Shown piece after piece: positions 1 through 4,627 of a stretch of DNA of 5,420 nucleotides (the first letter of the stretch is position 1; each line of letters starts with the position of its first letter). This DNA is from Lachnospiraceae bacterium (GTDB lineage: Bacteria > Bacillota_A > Clostridia > Lachnospirales > Lachnospiraceae). Below the pieces are notes generated by a model. It did no database searches and was not told where the DNA came from. It was given only the letters and a program-made list of their open reading frames with translations. The DNA lies in the NCBI GenBank assembly GCA_031262285.1, contig JAISHZ010000364.1, forward strand, positions 1 through 5,420. The letters are read 5' to 3'. The translations under genes and the position numbers were made by a program.

Positions 1-30
1 AAATGAGCGCTTGCTTGTGCGCTCATTTTT
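1..30 (+). terminator. Rho-independent terminator of an upstream gene
   Basis: The 10-base arms at 1-10 (AAATGAGCGC) and 19-28 (GCGCTCATTT) are perfectly complementary around an 8-base loop, and the 3' arm runs into five T residues at 26-30. This is a standard intrinsic terminator for a plus-strand gene lying left of the window. It ends two bases before the sequence shared with the repeat at 4473, so it could also mark where that element is truncated or interrupted. Confidence 0.8.
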
Positions 31-32
31 GC

Positions 33-151
33 TGCCCGGGCTCATCGGAACGCTCAGAGAGTCTAACACCCAAAACTCCCCTCGGCCCTGTGCGGTTCGT
101 CCGGGATACATTGCCTTTGTAACGTAGATCGGCGAACGCGTGAACTGTAAC
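33..151 (+). mobile_element. Right-hand portion of a MITE-like repeat (copy 1)
   Basis: This stretch aligns with 4473-4590 with one single-base gap; I count about 104 identical columns of 119 by hand. Bases 33-71 are identical to 4473-4511 without a break; the rest differs at scattered positions. The right end (TGTAAC at 146-151) corresponds exactly to the right end of the complete copy. The reverse complement of 121-151 matches the left terminal repeat of the other copy at 27 of 31 positions, better than that copy matches its own right end. The left half is not visible: bases 1-30 do not resemble the corresponding 4441-4470. The copy is therefore either truncated on the left, or different or interrupted in its centre with its left arm outside the window. 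Neither outcome can be decided here, and no target duplication can be tested. It has no believable coding capacity. Confidence 0.75.
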
Positions 152-161
152 AACTTAATCC

Positions 162-191
162 TTGACGCATACACTTTTTCTACGGTATGAT
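162..191 (+). promoter_or_regulatory. Sigma-A-type promoter for the TetR-family gene
   Basis: TTGACG at 162-167 and TATGAT at 186-191 are each one base from the consensus -35 and -10 boxes, with an 18-base spacer. The predicted start is near base 198, leaving an unusually long untranslated leader of about 125 bases before the ATG at 323. The -35 box begins 11 bases after the end of repeat copy 1, outside the repeat, so the repeat does not supply the core promoter. Confidence 0.65.
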
Positions 192-313
192 GTGCGTGTG
201 GGAGTGTCAGTAGTCCACAATGTCCAAGTATGGATTTACAGTCCATTATTCGTACCTATTTACATATTGTATACGTATTTCAACACTTTGCTTCGCCGAG
301 AGGGGAACAGATT

Positions 314-317
314 GGAG
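314..317 (+). promoter_or_regulatory. Ribosome binding site fixing the tetR-family start
   Basis: GGAG at 314-317 lies 5 bases ahead of the ATG at 323. The open frame extends upstream to an ATG at 230, but nothing resembling a Shine-Dalgarno sequence lies within 15 bases of that codon, so 323 is chosen. Confidence 0.75.
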
Positions 318-322
318 AAGGG

Positions 323-949
323 ATGAACGGCAAATTTTTTGATTTGTCCAAGGAAAAGCAAGACAGAATGATGAACGCGGCCTTGAAAGTTTTTTCAAAC
401 TGTGGATACCGACACGCGAGTACGGACATTATCGTGCGAGAAGCGGGAATCAGTAAAGGTCTTTTGTTTCATTATTTTGAAAGTAAGATCGGATTGTACT
501 CCTTTATCTATGAATATAGCGTCCGTTATGTCATCCTCGAACTACGCAGTAATGTAAACGCGGAAGAAACAGATTTATTTGAACTGATCAAACAAGTGGA
601 ACAAGCTCGGATGTGTGCAATGAAGGGATATCCTTATATGCAGCAATTTCTGAATAGATCAATGTATGAGGATGTGAGCGAAGCATTGCTTGCGATAGAA
701 GCGATGAGGACAGTTCTCACCGACACTTATGATGCTATTTTTGCCAAAGCTCATTCTACGGAATTCCCGCAAGGGTTCGATTATGAAAAGATTCGTCGGA
801 TGTTAGAATATACGATTCAAGGGCTTATGAATGAACAATTCCTCAATGGGTCGTTTCAACCGGAGATCCTTTATCAAGAAATTGTAGAGTACGTGAATAT
901 GGTTCGTGATCTTACTAGTAACGCAGTGTTTACATCGAATATATCGTGA
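323..949 (+). CDS. TetR/AcrR-family transcriptional regulator
   Basis: Predicted one-component DNA-binding repressor of 208 residues, a typical TetR-family length. The N-terminal domain is classic. A first helix (about residues 11-27, ending AALKVFS) is followed by a helix-turn-helix at about 33-52, with the family signature ISKGLLFHYFESK at 43-55. The rest, about residues 60-200, is the variable all-helical ligand-binding and dimerisation domain; it shows no recognisable ligand motif, so the inducer is unknown. The start at 323 is set by its ribosome binding site, and the alternative start at 230 would add 31 poorly conserved-looking residues before the usual N-terminus. Members commonly repress themselves and adjacent genes. 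The next gene (1126) has its own likely promoter with a dyad upstream and is the nearest candidate target, but that is only positional inference. Family assignment is firm; the biological role is unknown. Confidence 0.93.
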   Translation: MNGKFFDLSKEKQDRMMNAALKVFSNCGYRHASTDIIVREAGISKGLLFHYFESKIGLYSFIYEYSVRYVILELRSNVNAEETDLFELIKQVEQARMCAMKGYPYMQQFLNRSMYEDVSEALLAIEAMRTVLTDTYDAIFAKAHSTEFPQGFDYEKIRRMLEYTIQGLMNEQFLNGSFQPEILYQEIVEYVNMVRDLTSNAVFTSNIS

Positions 950-983
950 GTGATAGGGTATGCCTTTGGGATCCGCATTATCA

Positions 984-1015
984 TGTGCATAAAAAATCTT
1001 TCATTTTATCGCACA
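984..1015. repeat. Imperfect dyad, possible operator, upstream of the small membrane protein gene
   Basis: TGTGCATAAAA (984-994) and TTTTATCGCACA (1004-1015) are inverted copies around a 9-base centre, differing only by one extra C in the right arm. The word CATTATC also occurs twice as a direct repeat (976-982 and 1014-1020). The dyad ends 7 bases before the proposed -35 box at 1023. No T tract follows, so it does not look like a terminator for the regulator gene. It may be a binding site for a dimeric repressor such as the TetR-family protein just upstream, but this is inference. Confidence 0.4.
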
Positions 1016-1022
1016 TTATCGC

Positions 1023-1051
1023 TTCCAATTTGCACGAAATAGTATTAATAT
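1023..1051 (+). promoter_or_regulatory. Probable promoter for the small membrane protein gene
   Basis: TTCCAA (1023-1028) and TAATAT (1046-1051), separated by 17 bases, form a plausible though imperfect sigma-A promoter. A start near 1058 would give a leader of about 68 bases. The surrounding sequence is AT-rich, so other placements are possible; the TTGCAC at 1030-1035 has no good -10 partner at standard distance. Confidence 0.4.
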
Positions 1052-1125
1052 GGAACAATGATTATGTTCGTGAAAGCGGACGAAAATCATCAAAAAGGAA
1101 ATCTACCAGAAAGGAGTAATCGTTT

Positions 1126-1467
1126 ATGAAAAAGTTTGGAAAATTTCTGCTCTTTGTCTTTGCTGTGGCGTCCATTGCTACCGGCGTATGTTACTTTTTT
1201 AAGAAATGGAATGGATGCTGTTGCGGATCGAAAGAGGAAGAAAGTGAGCCTCTTGAGAATGACACGGAAGAAGACACAGAGAAAGAAGCCGCTTCGCGTA
1301 CGTACGTACCGTTAAGCAACGAGACGACCAAGAAAGCGGAAGAAGTAGCAGAAGCGAATCAGAGCGCTTTTACACCGCTGACACAGCAAGTTTCGAACGT
1401 GGCTACGGAAACGGTAGAAGAATTCTTCGATGAAGAAGATGCAAGTGATGTAGAAGCTACAATATAA
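1126..1467 (+). CDS. Small membrane-anchored acidic protein, function unknown
   Basis: This 113-residue protein is not one I recognise. It begins MKKFGK, then has a single hydrophobic segment at about residues 7-25 and a basic KKW. Next comes a triple cysteine (Cys31-33), then a strongly acidic, low-complexity hydrophilic tail rich in Glu, Asp, Thr and Ser. Two short similar words, TYVPL and AFTPL, occur in the tail, and the C-terminus is again very acidic (VEEFFDEEDA). The bases before Cys22 (TGV) do not form a proper lipobox, so I do not call it a lipoprotein; a membrane anchor or an uncleaved signal is more likely. The orientation across the membrane is unclear. A clear ribosome binding site (AAGGAG at 1111-1116, 9 bases from the ATG) supports expression. 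The gene probably has its own promoter and ends at a strong terminator, so it seems to be a single-gene unit downstream of the TetR-family regulator. Confidence 0.8.
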   Translation: MKKFGKFLLFVFAVASIATGVCYFFKKWNGCCCGSKEEESEPLENDTEEDTEKEAASRTYVPLSNETTKKAEEVAEANQSAFTPLTQQVSNVATETVEEFFDEEDASDVEATI

Positions 1468-1474
1468 AGAAAAT

Positions 1475-1516
1475 AAAAGAACCTGTGAGAGACGATTCCT
1501 TCACAGGTTCTTTTTT
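1475..1516. terminator. Bidirectional intrinsic terminator between convergent genes
   Basis: Arms at 1475-1488 and 1501-1514 are complementary over 14 bases (core GAACCTGTGA / TCACAGGTTC) around a 12-base loop. On the plus strand the hairpin ends in a run of six T (1511-1516). On the minus strand it is followed by TTTTATTTTCTTT-type sequence. It can therefore end the small membrane protein transcript from the left and the glnS-DUF2225 transcript from the right. Confidence 0.9.
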
Positions 1517-1578
1517 ATCATGACGAACAGCAAACGCAAATACGTGGTGCGAATCGTATTTGGTATTTTGTGATATCG

Positions 1579-2436
1579 TTAAGAAAGCTTTTTGCTTCTT
1601 TTGATTTCTTCGACAATAATAGCCTTTAGTTCGCGAGTCTTATCCTTCATACGAGAATTGGCGGTCGGAGAAGTTAAAATAGCAGCGATCATGCGGCTTG
1701 CCACGTCAAATTTGCGAAATTGAAAAGCAAGCACACAAAGCAAATAATCGACGGTGGTTTCATCCATACCACACATTGGAAAGGGTTCTTTTTTTCGGGC
1801 TTCAATGAAACCGTCAAATGCATTTGTCAAGTAATTGTGTTCCTCTTCTTGCAGTTTTTGATATTGCTCGGCAGAAGAAGTTGGGTCAGCCGCCAATTCT
1901 TCTTGATACCCGCGTAAAAGCCACGCGCTCTTTAAGCACAGATATGCCTTTTCGCTATCTTTCGCGCGTTTTACGATCGCACAGACCAAAGCCAGTTTGT
2001 AGCGTTCGATCGCTTCCTCATAAGAATACGTATCGTTGTCGTAATTTCTCAATGTAACTTTGGTACTGATGTTTTGTTTGATCAGTTTGATTTGAGAATC
2101 CATGAGCTGTTGGTAATAGCGTGTCAATGCTGCATATCCGCATCTTGGGCACAAAACAACATCATATTTAACCAAGTCAATGTTTTCGTATTTGGGACGA
2201 AGATCCATATCGGTTGAAAGTAGCTTCGTCTTACCCACGCGAATCGTTTTGACAGTAAATTTGTTCGAACAAACAGGGCATTCGTAAGAACGATCATACA
2301 ACAGATCTTTTTCTAATGCTTTTTGAGACTCTTTGCGAGCTTCGTTAGAACCTGCAGATTGGTCTTTTTCGAAGATATTCATATTTTCCAACCCGCCTAG
2401 CCCTAAACTATCCAGACCGGATAACAATCCTGCCAT
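1579..2436 (-). CDS. DUF2225-family protein with two CxxC zinc-binding pairs
   Basis: A 285-residue cytoplasmic protein with the hallmarks of DUF2225, a family of unknown function common in Firmicutes. Two cysteine pairs, CPVC at residues 53-56 and CPRCGY at 96-101, flank a beta-rich stretch and should together hold one zinc ion as a ribbon-like knuckle. The remainder (about 110-285) is alpha-helical, with a pattern suggestive of TPR-like repeats (for example the EAIERYKLAL and YLCLKSAWLLRG helices), hinting at a protein-interaction role. The first 45 residues are glycine- and leucine-rich, then charged, and look flexible. The open frame extends 12 codons upstream to 2472, but the ATG at 2436 has a ribosome binding site 6 bases away and the upstream codon has none, so I use 2436. 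It lies 83 bases downstream of glnS on the same strand with no convincing terminator or promoter between, so co-transcription is likely. No biochemical function should be inferred. Confidence 0.85.
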   Translation of the reverse strand: MAGLLSGLDSLGLGGLENMNIFEKDQSAGSNEARKESQKALEKDLLYDRSYECPVCSNKFTVKTIRVGKTKLLSTDMDLRPKYENIDLVKYDVVLCPRCGYAALTRYYQQLMDSQIKLIKQNISTKVTLRNYDNDTYSYEEAIERYKLALVCAIVKRAKDSEKAYLCLKSAWLLRGYQEELAADPTSSAEQYQKLQEEEHNYLTNAFDGFIEARKKEPFPMCGMDETTVDYLLCVLAFQFRKFDVASRMIAAILTSPTANSRMKDKTRELKAIIVEEIKRSKKLS

Positions 2437-2442
2437 TGTTGA

Positions 2443-2450
2443 CCACCTTT
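2443..2450 (-). promoter_or_regulatory. Ribosome binding site fixing the DUF2225 start
   Basis: Read on the minus strand this is AAAGGTGG, 6 bases before the ATG whose first base is 2436. It selects that ATG over the in-frame ATG at 2472. Confidence 0.75.
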
Positions 2451-2519
2451 CTATACTGAATGATTCACACAAGTGCGACTTTCGCGCGCTTGCGTCTTGT
2501 GGTAATAAACGTACTTGAT

Positions 2520-4202
2520 TTATTCGTTTTTGGGGATGACATAAGAACTTTTTAAAGAAACAATGCGGTTTATGACCGGCGTTTCCGGTGTAGACAATTT
2601 GGGATCTAGGTGAAAGTAGCCTTGTCGCACAAATTGGAAACTGTCACATCCATTCTGTGAAAATGTGCGGATCGATTCTTCTATGGCACACTCGTTTCGG
2701 ATCACCAAGGAATTCGGATTTAAATTGAGACTGCCGTCCTCATTATAAACTTCTTTTTCTTCATCGATGATATTTTCGTACAAATGAACGGTGGAAGCGA
2801 CGCTGTGTGCGACGGACACCCAATGAATGGTGCCTTTCACCTTGCGATCCACCACAGTTCCTGATTTGGTGGCAGGATCGTAAGTGCAGTGAACTTCCGT
2901 CACATTGCCAAGTTCGTCTTTCACGCAACCTGTGCAAGTGACAAAGTAAGCGTTCATCAAACGTACTTCGTTGCCGGGGAAAAGGCGATAATACTTCTTG
3001 GGTGGTTCTTCCATGAAATCATCCCGTTCAATGTAGAGTTCGCGGCTAAAGGTAACTTCACGACTGCCCAAGGCTTCCTGTTCGGGATTGTTTAACGCCG
3101 GTAACTGCTCTGACTTTCCTTCGGGGTAATTGTCAATAATCAGCTTAACCGGGTCTAAAACCGCCATGATGCGTGGAACTTTCGCTTTTAGGTCTTCTCT
3201 GATACAATACTCCAACATCGCGTAATCAGCGGAAGATTGACTCTTGGAGATGCCGCACAGATCTACAAACATTTGAAGAGATGCCGGGGTAAAACCTCTT
3301 CTGCGCAAAGCAGCGATAGACACCAATCTCGGATCATCCCAACCATCCACAATGCGAGTATCAACCAGTTTTTTGATATAGCGCTTCCCGGTGACCACTT
3401 TGGTTAGGTAAAGTTTTGCAAATTCGATCTGTTTTGGAGGGGATGGATACTCCAATTCTCGAACAACCCAATCATATAAAGGACGATGATCTTCAAATTC
3501 CAAAGTACAGATCGAATGTGTGATTCCTTCGATCGCATCTTCAATAGGGTGTGCAAAATCATACATCGGATAAATACACCACTGCGTCTTCGTATTGTGA
3601 TGAGCGATATGCGCCACACGATAAAGGATAGGATCCCTCATGTTGATATTGGCAGATTGCATATCGATGCGAGCGCGTAACACCTTTTCACCATCTGCGA
3701 AGACACCGTCTTTCATCTTTCGGAAAAGAGCCAGATTCTCATCGATGCTTCGATCGCTATAGGGATCTTTCGTACCGTTTGAAGTCAAATTCCCGCGGTA
3801 TTCTTTGATTTGTTCCGCTGACAAGTCAGAAACATATGCTTTCCCTTTTTTGATGAGCTTGCATGCTGCATCGTACATTTGTGTAAAATAATCCGACGCA
3901 AAGAACAATCTGTCTTCCCAATCTGCACCCAACCAAGCGATATCTTCCCGAATAGCGTCCACAAATTCCGTCTTTTCTTTGGTCGGATTGGTATCGTCGT
4001 AGCGAAGGTTGAACTTTCCTCCATATTTTTGCGCAAGTCCATAGTTGAGAAGGATACTTTTTGCGTGTCCGATATGGAGATAACCATTGGGTTCCGGGGG
4101 GAAACGAGTATGAACGGTGTTATAGATACCTTCAGAGAGATCTTTATCGATGATTTGTTCAATAAAGTTCTTGGATTTTTCAGGCTTATCAATTTCGCAC
4201 AT
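2520..4202 (-). CDS. glnS: Glutaminyl-tRNA synthetase
   Basis: Class I aminoacyl-tRNA synthetase that charges tRNA-Gln directly with glutamine using ATP, in the cytoplasm. At 560 residues it is close to the 554 of the E. coli enzyme and collinear with it from memory. The N-terminal Rossmann catalytic domain contains [13 protein letters not shown] (HIGH at residues 43-46) and the DDTNP motif at 69-73. The active-site stretch [23 protein letters not shown] (written here only as its landmarks Tyr211, Asp215 and the CTLEF at 232-236) matches true GlnRS rather than GluRS. GWDDPR at 287-292 is also typical. The C-terminal half has the two anticodon-binding beta-barrels, including [14 protein letters not shown] and VKGTIHWVS. 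The KMSKS loop is unusual: TGKRY at 271-275 occupies the place of E. coli MSKRK, keeping the key Lys and Arg. The start at 4202 has GAGG 5 bases upstream. Many Firmicutes lack this enzyme and make Gln-tRNA by the GatCAB amidotransferase, so direct charging is a notable trait of this lineage. DUF2225 follows downstream. Confidence 0.97.
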   Translation of the reverse strand: MCEIDKPEKSKNFIEQIIDKDLSEGIYNTVHTRFPPEPNGYLHIGHAKSILLNYGLAQKYGGKFNLRYDDTNPTKEKTEFVDAIREDIAWLGADWEDRLFFASDYFTQMYDAACKLIKKGKAYVSDLSAEQIKEYRGNLTSNGTKDPYSDRSIDENLALFRKMKDGVFADGEKVLRARIDMQSANINMRDPILYRVAHIAHHNTKTQWCIYPMYDFAHPIEDAIEGITHSICTLEFEDHRPLYDWVVRELEYPSPPKQIEFAKLYLTKVVTGKRYIKKLVDTRIVDGWDDPRLVSIAALRRRGFTPASLQMFVDLCGISKSQSSADYAMLEYCIREDLKAKVPRIMAVLDPVKLIIDNYPEGKSEQLPALNNPEQEALGSREVTFSRELYIERDDFMEEPPKKYYRLFPGNEVRLMNAYFVTCTGCVKDELGNVTEVHCTYDPATKSGTVVDRKVKGTIHWVSVAHSVASTVHLYENIIDEEKEVYNEDGSLNLNPNSLVIRNECAIEESIRTFSQNGCDSFQFVRQGYFHLDPKLSTPETPVINRIVSLKSSYVIPKNE

Positions 4203-4237
4203 AAGATCCTCGCTTATAAATGTTATTTTTTGTCATC

Positions 4238-4265
4238 AGTATAGACATATTCAAAAAAATGTAAA
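4238..4265 (-). promoter_or_regulatory. Proximal glnS promoter
   Basis: On the minus strand, TTTACA (4265-4260) and TATACT (4243-4238) are separated by 16 bases; shifting the -35 one base gives TTTTAC with 17. Transcription would start near 4231, giving a leader of under 30 bases. That is far too short for a T-box riboswitch, so glnS does not appear to be T-box controlled from this promoter. Confidence 0.6.
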
Positions 4266-4285
4266 AACTATTTTCGCTTTTACAT
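4259..4285. repeat. Perfect 8-bp dyad overlapping the glnS -35 box
   Basis: ATGTAAAA (4259-4266) and TTTTACAT (4278-4285) are perfect inverted copies around an 11-base centre. The left arm contains the whole -35 box of the proximal glnS promoter. On the minus strand the second arm is followed by six T (4258-4253), so it resembles a very weak terminator. With a single G-C pair in the stem, an operator-like binding site is the better reading. Confidence 0.35.
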
Positions 4286-4296
4286 GAAACAATGTT

Positions 4297-4325
4297 ATTC
4301 TAGCACACAAATTGCACTGTGAAAA
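4297..4325 (-). promoter_or_regulatory. Possible distal glnS promoter with extended -10
   Basis: On the minus strand TGCTAGAAT forms an extended -10 (TAGAAT at 4302-4297), with TTTTCA (4325-4320) 17 bases upstream as a partial -35 (4 of 6). A transcript from here would start near 4290 and read through the 4259-4285 dyad before reaching glnS. It has fewer consensus matches than the proximal promoter. Confidence 0.35.
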
Positions 4326-4330
4326 GGTAT

Positions 4331-4359
4331 TTTGCGGAAATCGACATTTGTGTTAGAAT
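4331..4359 (+). promoter_or_regulatory. Promoter of the lipid kinase gene, immediately left of the MITE
   Basis: TTTGCG (4331-4336) and an extended -10 TGTTAGAAT (TAGAAT at 4354-4359) are spaced by 17 bases. The expected start, about 7 bases past the -10, is near 4366, just inside the left end of the inserted element at 4364. No other convincing promoter lies between the element and the kinase ATG, so this is probably the kinase promoter, with the element added to its leader. Without the insertion the leader would have been only about 35 bases long. Confidence 0.55.
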
Positions 4360-4363
4360 AATA
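4356..4363 (+). repeat. Left 8-bp target-site duplication of the MITE
   Basis: GAATAATA directly abuts the left terminal repeat and is repeated exactly at 4591-4598. It overlaps the last four bases of the kinase -10 box. Confidence 0.85.
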
Positions 4364-4590
4364 GTTATACTTCACGGGTTTGCCGATCTACGTTTATCGA
4401 TTGTCGATGCACAGAAACGCACAGAGCCGAGAGGCATTTGGGGTGTTATACGTTGTGTGGAGATGGAGACCATGCCCGGGCTCATCGGAACGCTCAGAGA
4501 GTCTAACACCCCAAATGCCTCTCGGCTCTGTGCGTTTCGTCCGGGACACATTTCTTTAAAACGTAGATCAGCGAACGCCTAAATTGTAAC
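4364..4590 (+). mobile_element. Complete 227-bp MITE-like element (copy 2)
   Basis: The ends are inverted repeats: 4364-4395 against 4559-4590, matching at 25 of 32 positions, beginning GTTA and ending TAAC. The 18 bases nearest the centre (4378-4395 with 4559-4576) pair almost completely. Inside lies a second, perfect 35-bp inverted repeat (4414-4448 with 4504-4538). Between outer and inner arms are unpaired segments: on the left, a small ATCGA/TCGAT hairpin at 4396-4408; on the right, GTCCGGG at 4539-4545. An identical 8-bp sequence flanks both ends, the expected mark of transposition. A second family member is at 33-151. There is no transposase, so movement would need an enzyme supplied in trans; an 8-bp duplication fits several insertion sequence families and I cannot name one. 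The element lies between the kinase promoter and its ribosome binding site. A structured RNA that happens to be mobile is an alternative reading. Confidence 0.85.
4414..4538 (+). repeat. Perfect 35-bp inverted repeat with 55-base central loop
   Basis: Arms 4414-4448 and 4504-4538 are exact reverse complements. As RNA this would form a long uninterrupted helix. The loop (4449-4503) includes most of the core that is identical in copy 1 (4473-4511). No T tract follows the right arm, so it is not a conventional terminator, although so long a helix in a leader could affect RNA stability or RNase III cleavage. Confidence 0.92.
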
Positions 4591-4598
4591 GAATAATA
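4591..4598 (+). repeat. Right 8-bp target-site duplication of the MITE
   Basis: GAATAATA immediately after the right terminal repeat, identical to 4356-4363. Confidence 0.85.
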
Positions 4599-4627
4599 AG
4601 TAAAAGTTGAGAGATGGAGGCAATAGG

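Noticed and set aside
230..322. In-frame upstream start of the TetR-family gene
   Set aside because: There is no Shine-Dalgarno sequence near 230. The ATG at 323 has one, and gives the normal family N-terminus and length.
1537..1562. CAAATACG / CGTATTTG hairpin after the DUF2225 stop as a terminator
   Set aside because: The 8-bp stem is AT-rich and has no adequate T tract on either strand; the much stronger bidirectional hairpin at 1475-1516 is nearby.
2437..2472. Upstream in-frame start of the DUF2225 gene at 2472
   Set aside because: The 12 extra codons overlap the ribosome binding site that serves the ATG at 2436, and no site precedes 2472.
2437..2475. Internal promoter for the DUF2225 gene (TATAGA with TCGCAC at 17 bases, minus strand)
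   Set aside because: The resulting transcription start would fall within the ribosome binding site, so it cannot give a useful mRNA.
2468..2501. Imperfect CACAAG / CTTGTG hairpin between glnS and the DUF2225 gene as a terminator
   Set aside because: The minus-strand 3' side has no T run and the stem is short with a large loop, so read-through is expected.
4203..4230. T-box or other riboswitch controlling glnS
   Set aside because: The leader from the proximal promoter is under 30 bases, and no T-box core sequence is present even in the longer leader from the distal promoter.
4319..4582. An 87-codon open frame on the plus strand crossing the kinase promoter and most of the MITE
   Set aside because: It has no ribosome binding site and runs through both arms of a perfect palindrome. 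In copy 1 the aligned frame has mainly amino-acid-changing substitutions and a one-base indel, so there is no sign of coding constraint.
4364..4590. Known structured RNA (6S, SRP RNA, RNase P RNA, tmRNA, group II intron end or T-box)
   Set aside because: None of the conserved sequence landmarks I know for these RNAs is present, and the 8-bp flanking duplication and dispersed second copy favour a transposable element.
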